A DNA stretch of 64,000 nucleotides from Planctomycetota bacterium. Its GTDB lineage: Bacteria > Planctomycetota > SZUA-567 > H5-PLA8. A program made the position numbers and the translations under genes. The stretch lies in the NCBI GenBank assembly GCA_023150555.1, contig JAKLKQ010000010.1, forward strand, positions 1 through 64,000, written 5' to 3'. The notes below the pieces were generated by a model that saw nothing but the letters and a program-made list of their open reading frames with translations, did no database searches and was not told the origin of the DNA. This document shows, piece after piece, positions 1-8,291 of this stretch. How positions within the stretch are numbered: the stretch's first letter is position 1; each line of letters opens with the position of its first letter.

Positions 1-1
1 C

Positions 2-691
2 AAAGGTGCCTTCACCGGCGCGGCGAAGGACCGCAAGGGCGCCTTCCGGGAAGCCGAAGGCGGGACCATCTTTCTCGACGAGATCGGGGACCTCAGCTAC
101 GCCCTACAGACCAAGTTGCTGCGCGCAATCCAGGAGCGGACGGTCAGACCGGTCGGTGCCGACGCGGAGATCCCTATCCGCGTCCGGATTGTCTCAGCGA
201 CCAATCGCGAACTAAGATCCGCCATCCGAAATCGCCAATTCCGGGAGGACCTCTACTACCGCCTCGCAACGGTCACCTGCGTCGTGCCGCCATTGCGCGA
301 ACGTCTTAAGGATATCATACCCCTAGCCCGGCATTTCGCAAAGCTCTTGAGCGGCGGGACGCGCTGGCTGTCCGAGTCCGCGGAAGAGGCCCTGCGGGGC
401 CAGGCTTGGCCTGGAAACGTGCGCGAACTGCGCGCCTCCATCGAACAGGCCGCCATCTTTGCCTCGGGCTCGGAGATCCAGCCCGAGGATCTGGCCCTGC
501 CGACCGCCGCCGAACGGATCTCACTAGCCGCTGGGAATAGAGATGGCTTCGTAGGCACCTTGGCAGACGCTGAACGCGCCCACATCCTGCGCGTACTTGA
601 GGTAACCGGGAACAACAAGAACGAAGCCGCACGCGTGCTGCAGATCGCCCGAAGCACACTCACCCTCAAACTCAAGCTGTACGGGCTTTGA
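2..691 (+). CDS. Sigma-54-dependent transcriptional activator, C-terminal part (5' end outside window)
   Basis: The reading frame is open from the first bases of the window and encodes 229 residues. It starts inside the sigma-54 interaction loop GAFTGA, continues with a Walker B stretch ([12 protein letters not shown]) and the R-finger region of an AAA+ enhancer-binding protein, and ends in a Fis-type helix-turn-helix (about residues 190-229, with [18 protein letters not shown]). Such proteins bind upstream activating sequences and use ATP hydrolysis to open sigma-54 promoters. The N-terminal sensor domain lies outside the window, so the signal is unknown. An insertion-sequence remnant begins about 40 bases after the stop. 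Confidence 0.93.
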   Translation, partial: KGAFTGAAKDRKGAFREAEGGTIFLDEIGDLSYALQTKLLRAIQERTVRPVGADAEIPIRVRIVSATNRELRSAIRNRQFREDLYYRLATVTCVVPPLRERLKDIIPLARHFAKLLSGGTRWLSESAEEALRGQAWPGNVRELRASIEQAAIFASGSEIQPEDLALPTAAERISLAAGNRDGFVGTLADAERAHILRVLEVTGNNKNEAARVLQIARSTLTLKLKLYGL

Positions 692-730
692 TTCTTCACA
701 ATTGATCCGTAAAATGTAAAAGCCAGATTC

Positions 731-1700
731 CTATAGGTTGAGTTTGGCCTGTTTGAAGAAGGAACGCAAGAGCGCTTGCTGTGTTCTAGTTCGCTTGAGC
801 GATCGGCGCAGGGCGCGATTCAGGTGATGAATTTTTTCGGGGATGAAGTTGGCCAAATCGGTGTACTTGGCTCTGTTCCACGCCTGTTCGTCAGGATTCA
901 GGTCGGGAGCATAGAGTGGAAGCCTCTCGATTGATATTCGACGCGGATATTGAGCGCAGAGGCGTCGTGCCGCCGCGCGGTGGACCCTGTAACGGTCAAG
1001 CACCATGATCATGCCTTTGGAGAATCGCGGGAGCAAGGCTTTAGCAAACCGCTCGAATTGAAGGGTACGAATGTTCTGGCTATGAATCGCGAAGTAGAGC
1101 CCCAGGCGACGCCGTTTGGGCGAGACCGCCACAGCAGATATGGCCGAGATACGATCTCGGCGGTCCCATGTGTAGTGGATCGGAGATTGTCCGCGAGGCG
1201 CCCAAGTCCTCCTTCGTACCGGCTGCAACATGAAGCCGCTCTCGTCGGCGAAGGCGATATGACGCCCGCACTCACGCGCGTTTTTTTATCCTCGGCCAAT
1301 CGAACTTTCGCCAGCGAGCAATGGCGTCCTCGTCGCGCTCACGCGCACGACGTTCGGGTTTCTGACAACTCCAACCCATGCGATGCAGGACATGCCATAT
1401 GCCCGAAGGATCATAAGAGACGCCAAAGGAGCGTTTAATCACCTTGGCCACGCGAGGCAGCGTCCACAGCTCGTTTGAGAAACCATAGGCGCTCGGGCCC
1501 TGTAGGAGTATGCGCGAGAGTTGCTGAACCTGGCGAGCATCGAGTTTCGGAGGCTTGCCCGGATGGGGGATCGCCTGTAGCGCCTTTCGCCCGCTGCAAA
1601 GACAGCGCCTGTGCCACTTGTACACGCTGTAAGCGTTCGAGAATGCCCATCTCGCCAAGAGTGACATCCGTGGCATTCTGTGCCGTGGGAGGTGGCACAT
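731..1700 (-). pseudogene. IS630-family transposase, split by a frameshift
   Basis: Two overlapping minus-strand frames together make one IS630-type transposase. The upstream frame (about 1700-1272) carries the helix-turn-helix part and the linker PHPGKPPKL, and ends KKRA-stop. The downstream frame (about 1270-731) carries the DDE domain: FADESGF, then a D-R-Y-R-V-H segment, and APDLNPDE near the end. The frames join at a run of seven A (minus strand), where a +1 shift restores the typical KKARE..G sequence. Some IS630 relatives use programmed frameshifting, so this could be a functional slip site or a simple inactivating indel. I could not define the terminal inverted repeats. The start at 1700 is a guess, since the N-terminus is poorly conserved. 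Confidence 0.8.
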
Positions 1701-1992
1701 GGCACGGAAAGCAGAGGAGCGGGGCGCGATAGCGGCCCGGCGTAGAGCGCGGGAAGAGGGTTGGCGCAAGCATCTCAGGGCATGGAGGGGCAGCGGGCTG
1801 AGCCAGACCGAGTATTGCCGGCGCCATGGAGTAACTGCTGCGGACTTCTCGTGGTGGAAGTGCGAATTGGCCCGGACACGGTACTGGAGTCACACCCAAT
1901 TGCATGCCCAAAGCCCGTTCAATATTTTTTCGAACTGCCCAGGGGGCTATCGCCCCTGGACCCCCACAACCACCGCAAACGGCAACTGCTGA
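1699..1992 (+). pseudogene. IS66-type accessory protein (TnpA-like) fragment
   Basis: The first 58 or so codons match the small IS66 accessory protein family: W-R-K-H-L-R-A-W, then SGLSQTEYCRRHG, then F-S-W-W-K. This is the usual helix-turn-helix part of IS66 TnpA. After about position 1878 the frame no longer resembles the family and runs into the non-coding region beyond the kinase gene. No TnpB or TnpC follows. Its ATG lies at the 5' edge of the IS630-type transposase on the other strand. This suggests one element inserted beside or into the other, or a deletion scar. Likely non-functional. Confidence 0.6.
1939..1959 (-). other. GC-rich hairpin with GATA loop downstream of the kinase/FGE gene
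   Basis: On the minus strand, arms CCAGGGGC and GCCCCCTGG (one bulged C) enclose the tetraloop GATA. The hairpin lies about 60 bases past the kinase stop codon. It is not followed by a U-tract in the direction of transcription (an A-run follows instead), so it is a poor intrinsic terminator. A short GC-rich stem with a GRNA tetraloop just after a variable region is a known feature of diversity-generating retroelements, which is why it is listed separately. Confidence 0.6.
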
Positions 1993-2019
1993 AAAATGGT
2001 AAAACGGCAATGGGTAAAA

Positions 2020-5000
2020 CTACGGAGTCTGGGACGACGCCACAACCACCACCCGAAAACCGCGGCAGTCGTCGCGGCCCGTGGGCGTGCTGTAGTTGCG
2101 GCGCGCGGCGCGGCAGCTCCTTGGGCCGTGGTCCCAGGATCCACTGCGCAACACGCGCAATTCACCTGTTGCCGGGCCGGTCGGATTCTTCACTGCACCA
2201 TCCGCGTATGCTCCATACCAATCCGCGCACCACTCCCACATATTCCCATGCATGTCGTACAAACCGAAGGCGTTGGGATGCTTCCGCCCAACGGGCTGGA
2301 TTGCTTCCGCAATCGTACACCAACCTGCCAGAGCCAAGTCCGCGTCACTGTCCCCTGTATAGAACCGCGTCTTCGTCCCGGCGCGGCACGCATATTCCCA
2401 CTGCGCCTCCGTAGGTAACTTCAACCCATTTTCCGCTCGACTCAAGAATCCCTGAATGTCGTGCCAAGACAGATTTTCCACCGGATAGCTTCGTCCTTTG
2501 GTGACGCTTGGATTGCTCCCCATCACCGCCTCCCACTGCGCCTGCGTCACCTCGTACTTCCCCATGTAATACGGCTCCGTCAACGTCACCTCATGTTGGT
2601 TTTCGTCACCGCTTCTATCGGCTTCCGTCTCCGGGCTGCCCATTGTAAACTTCCCCGCTGGAACCAGAACCATTTCCAGACTCTCGCCATTCAGGCGAAG
2701 GGTCTTTGTCGCCTCCAGCCCACATCGCTTCGCGTACTCCGCCATGCTCTCCTTCCCATCCCAATACGGCCACCCCAGTTTCTCTTGCAGCGTCTTCGCC
2801 GCCGCGTCTCCGGGCTTCAACTCCTGCGCCTTTGCCAGCAGCTCGTCTACCTTCTTCCGCATTGCGTCATCCACCTTCGCATATCGGCCGTCCTTGTCCT
2901 GTTCCTCCCTTTCCAGCAAGTTCCTCGCTTCGGTCAACGCTTCCTCATACGCCCTGTCGCGTTCGACAACAGCCTTCAACGCCTTCGCCTCCGAATGCGC
3001 CGGCTCCACCTGCAGGATCAGGCCCAACGATTGCAGCGCCACATCGTACTGCTTCTTCCCGTGCTGCCCCTTCGCCAGCGTCAGGAGCACGTCGACCTTC
3101 TGCTTCGCCTGACCGAAAACCGCCTCGAATTTGCTCTTCGCATCCGCGTAACCCGCCTTCGCAACGGCCCAGTCACTCTTGCCTGCGGCTCCGTCCGACT
3201 CCTTCAGCTTCCTGTCGCCCGCCGCGATCGCCCCTTTAAACTCCTCATGATCACTCAGACCCGCCACCTGCTCCCACGCCTCCTGTACCTCGCGACGATG
3301 GGAAACTATAGTCGCCGCCTCCGGCAGCCCCTGCTTCGCCTTCTCCAGTGCCCCTTTTGCTCCCAGCACATCACCAGATCCCAGGCTTGCCTCGGCGTCA
3401 CGTAGTGACTGCTCCACCGCCGCGTACAGCCCGTGCTCCTCCGCACTCAGCTCCTTTGTGCCGTCCGACAGCTTTTGCAGCGAGGACTCCATGCCCCTTA
3501 ATAGGTCTTCGGCGTCCAGCCGAAATTTCAACGCCGCCTGGTAGATCGGCTCTGCCTTCGAAAACTGCTCCGCCGCATCCAGGTACCTCCTGTCCGTCAC
3601 CAACGTCTCGCCGAACGCATACGCCTTGTCCGCCTCCAAACGCTTTGACCCGCCAAATGCGTACCGCTCACAAAGCTCCAACAGCCGATTGACCAACGCA
3701 TCGCTGCCTTCCTTGGTTCTTAAATCGTTCTTCGAATCCTCCATCTGCTTGACCAACACCTTCAACCCGGCCAACCCCTCCAGCGCCTTCTTCCGCGATT
3801 CCTCAGTCTCCTGCTCCGCTTTCTTCTTCGCCTGCTCGGCCTCCGCTGCCTGCTTCTTCTTCCCCTCCCACGCCGTCCGGGCCGCCGTCTTGCGCTCGTC
3901 CAGCGATGGCTTCGTTGCTGCAAGCAGGTCCGGGTATCCTCGGGTCGTCGACGGCTTGCCGACGTCTTCCGCGTCCATCAGCTTCTGCAGCGCAAGCTCG
4001 GGGTCCGTTCCTTCGACCTTGCCTGCTTCCTCAATCAGCCGATTGAACCGCGCCTCGCGGCCATCCAGGTCCGTCTTGCGTGCCTTCAGTGCGGCCAGCG
4101 CCGCGTCCAGCCCGGACAACTCATTCGGATCCCGCTGTGCGTAGCGAAGGCGGACTTCTTCCGCGTCCTTAAGGGCGGATGCCAACTCGGCACCGGTGGC
4201 AGTGCGCGAGCCTTCGGCTTTCGTAGCCGCCTGCGCGATCTCCTCCCGAATCGCCCCCTCCCGGTACCGCCAGCCGCCGTATCCAAACGCAACCAACAGC
4301 AGCATCGCAGCCACGGATACCTTCCAGATCCAATCGCCGGCTCCCTTCGATTGGCCCCTGGGACCCGTGCTGACGCCATCGAATTCCTCCGGCATCGGCA
4401 TCTCGGCCGCGACGATACTTCCCGTCGTGCTGCGCTCCGCCCCCGCCAATGCCTTCACCAGGCCCACGCAGGATCGGTACCTCTGCCGGCGGTCCACCGA
4501 GAATGTCTGCTTCAGCGCCTGCCACTGCCCCTTGGAAAAGTTGCTCGGAGGCTCCGGGTTGGCCTCCCGCACCAGCGTCATCACCGCCGACTCGGTCGGG
4601 CCGTCGAAGGGTCGCCGCCCGCTGGCTATCTCGTAGATCATCACAGCCAAGGCCCACTGGTCCACGCCCCGCGTCAGCGTCCGCCCCTCCCATTGCTCCG
4701 GCGCCATGTACACAGGCGTGCCCGCCACCTTGTTCTGGCCGACTATCGACACCGACTGCAGCGAGGCCTGGATCTCCGCTGCCAATCCGAAGTCCACCAG
4801 CCGCACGTACGGCACACCGGACCGGTATTCGCGGCTGGTCTCCACCATCACGTTTGCCGGCTTCAGGTCCCGGTGCAGGATCCCGTACCGCTTCGGCCTG
4901 CCGTCCGCCCCACGGCTAACCGGCTGGCTGTGTGCGTAGTCCAGCGCCGACGCCACCTGCTCCGCTATGCCCAGCACAACCCCGATCGGAAGGGACGCAA

Positions 5001-5418
5001 TGGTCCCTGCCGCCTCGCTACGCTTTTGCGCCACCCATTGAGAAAGGTCCAGGCCGCGCACCAAGTCCAGGAGCAGATAGGCATGCCCTGTCGCCGGATC
5101 CAGCTCCAGATGCCGAGTGCCGGCGATATGCGGGTGCGCCAATTGGCTGACCAACGCGAAGTTCGCGCGGATGCCTTCCATCTGCGCCTGGTCACGTACC
5201 AGCTCTGGCGGCACGCGTTTCAAGGCATAGTCGTTGCCACTCTGCCGGTCCCGCACCTCCAGCACCTGGCCCATCGCGCCCTGGCCCAGCACACGCCGGA
5301 TCTCGTAGCGCCCCAGAAGCACCTGACCGATCGAAAGGCCAGCCTCGCGCGCCTGATCCCGAAGGAACGTGTCCGCGTGCGTCTGCGGCCGCCCAAAAGG
5401 TGGAGAACTGTTGTCCAT
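2020..5418 (-). CDS. Transmembrane Ser/Thr protein kinase with coiled-coil stalk and C-terminal FGE/C-lectin-like domain
   Basis: The protein has 1,132 residues. The ATG at 5418 is preceded by GAGGAG at good spacing; an in-frame start 41 codons upstream is less likely. The kinase domain (about 37-300) has the glycine loop GQGAMG (45-50), the ATP-binding lysine in YALKRV (K67), HRDLKPAN (182-189), DFG (209-211) and an APEQW segment. One membrane helix lies near 363-385. An Ala/Lys/Glu-rich helical stalk with TPR-like parts runs to about 900. The last 225 residues are a sulfatase-modifying-factor fold (MVLVPAG.F.MGS, MGKYEVTQAQW, LPTEAQWEYACRAG, GNMWEW). The two FGE active-site cysteines appear to be missing, so this domain is more likely a ligand-binding module than an enzyme. 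Paralogue of the kinase at 8292 and divergent from the FHA-protease gene. Confidence 0.93.
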   Translation of the reverse strand: MDNSSPPFGRPQTHADTFLRDQAREAGLSIGQVLLGRYEIRRVLGQGAMGQVLEVRDRQSGNDYALKRVPPELVRDQAQMEGIRANFALVSQLAHPHIAGTRHLELDPATGHAYLLLDLVRGLDLSQWVAQKRSEAAGTIASLPIGVVLGIAEQVASALDYAHSQPVSRGADGRPKRYGILHRDLKPANVMVETSREYRSGVPYVRLVDFGLAAEIQASLQSVSIVGQNKVAGTPVYMAPEQWEGRTLTRGVDQWALAVMIYEIASGRRPFDGPTESAVMTLVREANPEPPSNFSKGQWQALKQTFSVDRRQRYRSCVGLVKALAGAERSTTGSIVAAEMPMPEEFDGVSTGPRGQSKGAGDWIWKVSVAAMLLLVAFGYGGWRYREGAIREEIAQAATKAEGSRTATGAELASALKDAEEVRLRYAQRDPNELSGLDAALAALKARKTDLDGREARFNRLIEEAGKVEGTDPELALQKLMDAEDVGKPSTTRGYPDLLAATKPSLDERKTAARTAWEGKKKQAAEAEQAKKKAEQETEESRKKALEGLAGLKVLVKQMEDSKNDLRTKEGSDALVNRLLELCERYAFGGSKRLEADKAYAFGETLVTDRRYLDAAEQFSKAEPIYQAALKFRLDAEDLLRGMESSLQKLSDGTKELSAEEHGLYAAVEQSLRDAEASLGSGDVLGAKGALEKAKQGLPEAATIVSHRREVQEAWEQVAGLSDHEEFKGAIAAGDRKLKESDGAAGKSDWAVAKAGYADAKSKFEAVFGQAKQKVDVLLTLAKGQHGKKQYDVALQSLGLILQVEPAHSEAKALKAVVERDRAYEEALTEARNLLEREEQDKDGRYAKVDDAMRKKVDELLAKAQELKPGDAAAKTLQEKLGWPYWDGKESMAEYAKRCGLEATKTLRLNGESLEMVLVPAGKFTMGSPETEADRSGDENQHEVTLTEPYYMGKYEVTQAQWEAVMGSNPSVTKGRSYPVENLSWHDIQGFLSRAENGLKLPTEAQWEYACRAGTKTRFYTGDSDADLALAGWCTIAEAIQPVGRKHPNAFGLYDMHGNMWEWCADWYGAYADGAVKNPTGPATGELRVLRSGSWDHGPRSCRAARRNYSTPTGRDDCRGFRVVVVASSQTP
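2053..2147 (-). other. Possible DGR-type variable region at the 3' end of the kinase/FGE gene
   Basis: The last part of the FGE domain, between the Trp of GSW and the GFR motif, is where diversity-generating retroelements diversify this fold. About twelve codons at the usual variable positions are GAC, CAC, GGC, AGC, CGC, AAC, TAC, AGC, GGC, GAC, GAC, TGC and CGC. All are one or two A-position changes away from AAC. Codons between them keep the invariant CRxAxR and P..R....GFR frame. GC-rich codon use also favours NNC codons, so this alone is not proof. No template repeat or reverse transcriptase is seen in the window. Confidence 0.4.
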
Positions 5419-5572
5419 AGCGCACTCCTCGAACCGAAACATCAGGGCATTGCTTTCAGCCAAATGGCAACTTCCGGGCCATTTTGGGACTAGGCTATTA
5501 AAAGGTGGTAACCTATACTTGAGCCTAGCAGAAACGGCCAAAAATAGTATTGCGAAGGGCGTGGTTGGGACC

Positions 5573-5587
5573 TGCCGAATTTCGGCA
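5573..5587. promoter_or_regulatory. Perfect palindrome in the divergent kinase/FHA-protease intergenic region
   Basis: TGCCGAA-T-TTCGGCA is a perfect 7+1+7 inverted repeat. It sits near the middle of the 351-base gap (5419-5769) between two divergently transcribed signalling genes. That position fits an operator for a dimeric regulator, but no regulator is identified. The rest of the gap holds no gene that I can support. Confidence 0.45.
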
Positions 5588-5769
5588 TGGACGATTTCCG
5601 GTAGGCTCAGGCACAGCTAGAGAGATCTACAGATCGTGTCGATCAACGTCGCAACTCCATTTTCCGATTGTAGTTATGACAATTTCATCTTGCCTGCCTG
5701 CATTGGCACCGGGCTCGCTTTATGCCCGTCGGTCGTCAAACATTCAGCCCTCAATGGGAGGTCAAGATC

Positions 5770-7446
5770 ATGATGGTTCGCCTTAATGCAGTCAGCGGTT
5801 CGGTGCAGGGCAAGTCCTTCGAGTTCAGGGAACCGGTGGTGACGATCGGGCGGGAGCCGGGCTGCCAGCTCTTTCTGGAGGCCAGCCGGGAGTCGCGCGT
5901 CAGCGGACGCCACTGCGAGTTGTTCGAGCAGAACGGCAAGCTGTACGTGCGGGACCTGGACAGCCTGAACGGCACGATCGTCGATGGCAATCGGATCGCC
6001 CAACCGGTGGCACTGCGCAGCGGAGCGCGCATCCAACTCGGCGAGAAGGGCCCCGAGTTCATTCTTGAGGTCCTGCGCTCGGACAATGTGCAAGCGACCA
6101 TTGCCAACACGCTGCAGGCCCGGCCGGCCAACGCGGAACCAGCCGCCGCCAGGAATCCCGCGGTTGGTCCTGCTCCCACCAAGGTAGGCGTGGGCCTGAT
6201 GACGCTGGAACGGCACGTCAACGAAGCCGTCGGACAGGCGAAGAAAGAAGCCGCCTCGCACCATAAAACCTCAAGGCGAATGCTCGGGATCGCCGTACTG
6301 GGTCTGCTGGTGGTGGCGCTCGGCGCAGCCGCGCTGACCTACAGGTTCTCTCACGAAGACCTGGCCAAGAACCAGGACGAGCAGCAGAAGCGGCTGGCGG
6401 TCCTGAGCAAGGACGTCGCTTCCGTCTCGGAAGAGACCAAGCAGTTGTCCGCACGCGTGGCGGCCAACGAGAGCGATTTCTCGCAGGGGCTGGCGGCGCT
6501 CAACCGGACGCTCGCAACCAAGGGCGACCAGATCGCGGCCCTGGAGCAGCAACTGGGTCAGCTGGCCGAGTCCGAGTCGGAGGAGCGCGCGAAGCTCAAC
6601 AGCGCCATCGCGGAAGGCAAGAAAGCCATCGGCGAAGTCGAGCAGTCACTGGCCGGCTTCGAGGACCGCAACAAGGCAATGTTCGAGAAGCTCCAGGCCC
6701 CGTTCAAGGATGCGGTCGCCCTGGCCAACGACGCCGTCTACTCGGTCTTCTACCGAAAGGGTGATCACTACACCTTCATGGCCACCGCCTTCGCCATCAA
6801 CCCAGAGAAGGGCCTGCTGGGTACCAACGGACACGTGGCCTCGCCCTGCGCTTCAATGCTGGAAAGCGGCAATGGCCAGATGGTCGTCCGCTGCAATGCC
6901 AATCCCCGATATACTTACAGGATCCGCAAGGCGTTCGTCCATCCCGGGTACAAGGATCCCACGAGCCCCGAAGGCCCGGACGTGGGCCTTCTGGAGGTCG
7001 ACCTTGAGATCGACGGTCGCACCGAGATGCTGCCGGCGTACCTCCATCCAGCCAGCGATGAAGAGTTGGACAAGGTCGCGTCCGGTGACCCGATCGCACT
7101 GCTCGGCTTCCCCGGTCTTTACAACCAGACGTACGAGCGGCCCGACGGCTCGACCAACGTCGCCAAGCTTGTTCTCGGCAACGTCAGCCAGACGATGGAA
7201 TTCGGCGGCTCCAAGGTCGAAGGACGTTCCTTCGAGCGGCTGGAGCACACCTGCTATTCGATGGGCGGCAATTCGGGCAGCCCAATGTTCGGAACGGACG
7301 GCAAGGTCCTCGCTGTCCTTAATTCGGGCTTCTCCACGACCATGCAGGGCGTTCAGCTTCCCGTCGGTTCGGTCAACTTCGCCGTCAACGTCCGGTTCCT
7401 CAAACACCTGGTCAAAACGCACTACGGCCCCGGAGTCTGGGAATAG
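5770..7446 (+). CDS. FHA domain - transmembrane - coiled-coil - trypsin-like serine protease
   Basis: The protein has 558 residues. The ATG at 5770 follows GGGAGG at 8 bases; an upstream in-frame ATG at 5722 has no ribosome-binding site. The N-terminal FHA domain (about 1-100) shows the phosphothreonine-binding pattern GRE..., SGRH and SLNGT. A membrane helix lies at about 170-192, followed by a heptad-rich coiled coil (about 195-310) and a trypsin-fold protease. The likely catalytic triad is His355 (TNGHVA), Asp404 (GPDVGLLEVD) and Ser502 (GGNSGSP). The topology implies a cytoplasmic phospho-sensor connected to an extracytoplasmic protease. Lying between two related Ser/Thr kinases, it is a natural candidate for a kinase-controlled effector; that link is inference. 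Confidence 0.9.
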   Translation: MMVRLNAVSGSVQGKSFEFREPVVTIGREPGCQLFLEASRESRVSGRHCELFEQNGKLYVRDLDSLNGTIVDGNRIAQPVALRSGARIQLGEKGPEFILEVLRSDNVQATIANTLQARPANAEPAAARNPAVGPAPTKVGVGLMTLERHVNEAVGQAKKEAASHHKTSRRMLGIAVLGLLVVALGAAALTYRFSHEDLAKNQDEQQKRLAVLSKDVASVSEETKQLSARVAANESDFSQGLAALNRTLATKGDQIAALEQQLGQLAESESEERAKLNSAIAEGKKAIGEVEQSLAGFEDRNKAMFEKLQAPFKDAVALANDAVYSVFYRKGDHYTFMATAFAINPEKGLLGTNGHVASPCASMLESGNGQMVVRCNANPRYTYRIRKAFVHPGYKDPTSPEGPDVGLLEVDLEIDGRTEMLPAYLHPASDEELDKVASGDPIALLGFPGLYNQTYERPDGSTNVAKLVLGNVSQTMEFGGSKVEGRSFERLEHTCYSMGGNSGSPMFGTDGKVLAVLNSGFSTTMQGVQLPVGSVNFAVNVRFLKHLVKTHYGPGVWE

Positions 7447-7482
7447 GCGCGGCCGTCCCAGTCATCAAACTTTGAACGGAGC

Positions 7483-8217
7483 ATGAACATGAAAACGATA
7501 ACGATGGTGATCCTTACGCTGGTCCTCGCGGGTGCGGCCAACGGGTTCGACAAGGGCGAGGCGGACAAGAAACTCATGGCTTTTGTACCCGCGCTGGATG
7601 AAGTCAGGCTCGCCGCAAATGAAGAGCGGGAAGAGTTCCAGTGGTTCGCGAAGCAGGGGGACGATGCCCGCGACTTCGTGAAGGACGCCTTCAACGACAG
7701 CAAGGAACTGCCGGTTCGCAAGGCCGCCCTATTCATCTTCGCCAAAGGCTGGCCCACGAAGGCGGGAGGCAAGCTGCGCGATGCCGAGAAATCCAAGGAA
7801 CCCGCCCTGCGTGAGTTCGCGGTCAAGGTGCGGGCCTATTTGAATGGCACCTACAAGGAGCCAGAAGCTCCAGCCGAGCAGAAACCCGCAGACCCGCTCG
7901 GCGATACGGTGGCCGCCTGGCTTACGGACGCAGACCCAACAGCCAAAGCCACCGAAGCCCTGAAGGAATCGGCAAAGGAGCAGGAGCAGTTGATCAACCT
8001 GTTGGACGCGATCAAACGCCGCGGCAACCCCGTGCTGCTGCCGGCCGTGGCCTTTACTCTGGACAGTACCGAACCGAAGATCGCAGAGGCCGGACTCGCC
8101 GTCTTCGCAGTACAGGCCAAGGACCTTCAACCGGAGCTGCGCGATCCGCAGGCCTGTTTCGTCTGGTGGGTCTCCTCCGGAAAGACCAAGCTGCAGGCGA
8201 TGCTCAAGGCGAAGTAG
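7483..8217 (+). CDS. Secreted or periplasmic helical-repeat protein of unknown function
   Basis: The protein has 244 residues. It begins with a typical signal peptide (MKTITMVILTLVLAGAANG; ATG at 7483 or 7489). The rest is alpha-helical with HEAT-like pairs (for example ELPVRKAALFIFAKGW and PVLLPAVAFTLDSTEPKIAEAGLAVFAV). It follows the FHA-protease gene by 36 bases and precedes the second kinase by 74, so the three are probably co-transcribed. There is no catalytic motif. It could be an extracytoplasmic partner of the kinase stalks or of the protease. Confidence 0.8.
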   Translation: MNMKTITMVILTLVLAGAANGFDKGEADKKLMAFVPALDEVRLAANEEREEFQWFAKQGDDARDFVKDAFNDSKELPVRKAALFIFAKGWPTKAGGKLRDAEKSKEPALREFAVKVRAYLNGTYKEPEAPAEQKPADPLGDTVAAWLTDADPTAKATEALKESAKEQEQLINLLDAIKRRGNPVLLPAVAFTLDSTEPKIAEAGLAVFAVQAKDLQPELRDPQACFVWWVSSGKTKLQAMLKAK

Positions 8218-8291
8218 CAGGATAAGCTTCAACCCGAAGCGCGGGGCGGGTGGCGATGCACCGCCCCATCTTCAGATCAAACGAGGCCAAG

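Noticed and set aside
1939..1959. The hairpin as an ordinary terminator of the kinase gene
   Set aside because: No U-tract follows on the minus strand; an A-run follows instead. A terminator role is not excluded but fits less well.
1435..2010. Minus-strand frame of 191 codons between the kinase gene and the IS630 remnant, first considered as a DGR accessory protein or RT
   Set aside because: It contains no reverse-transcriptase or Avd-like motif and is in a frame shadowing the IS elements.
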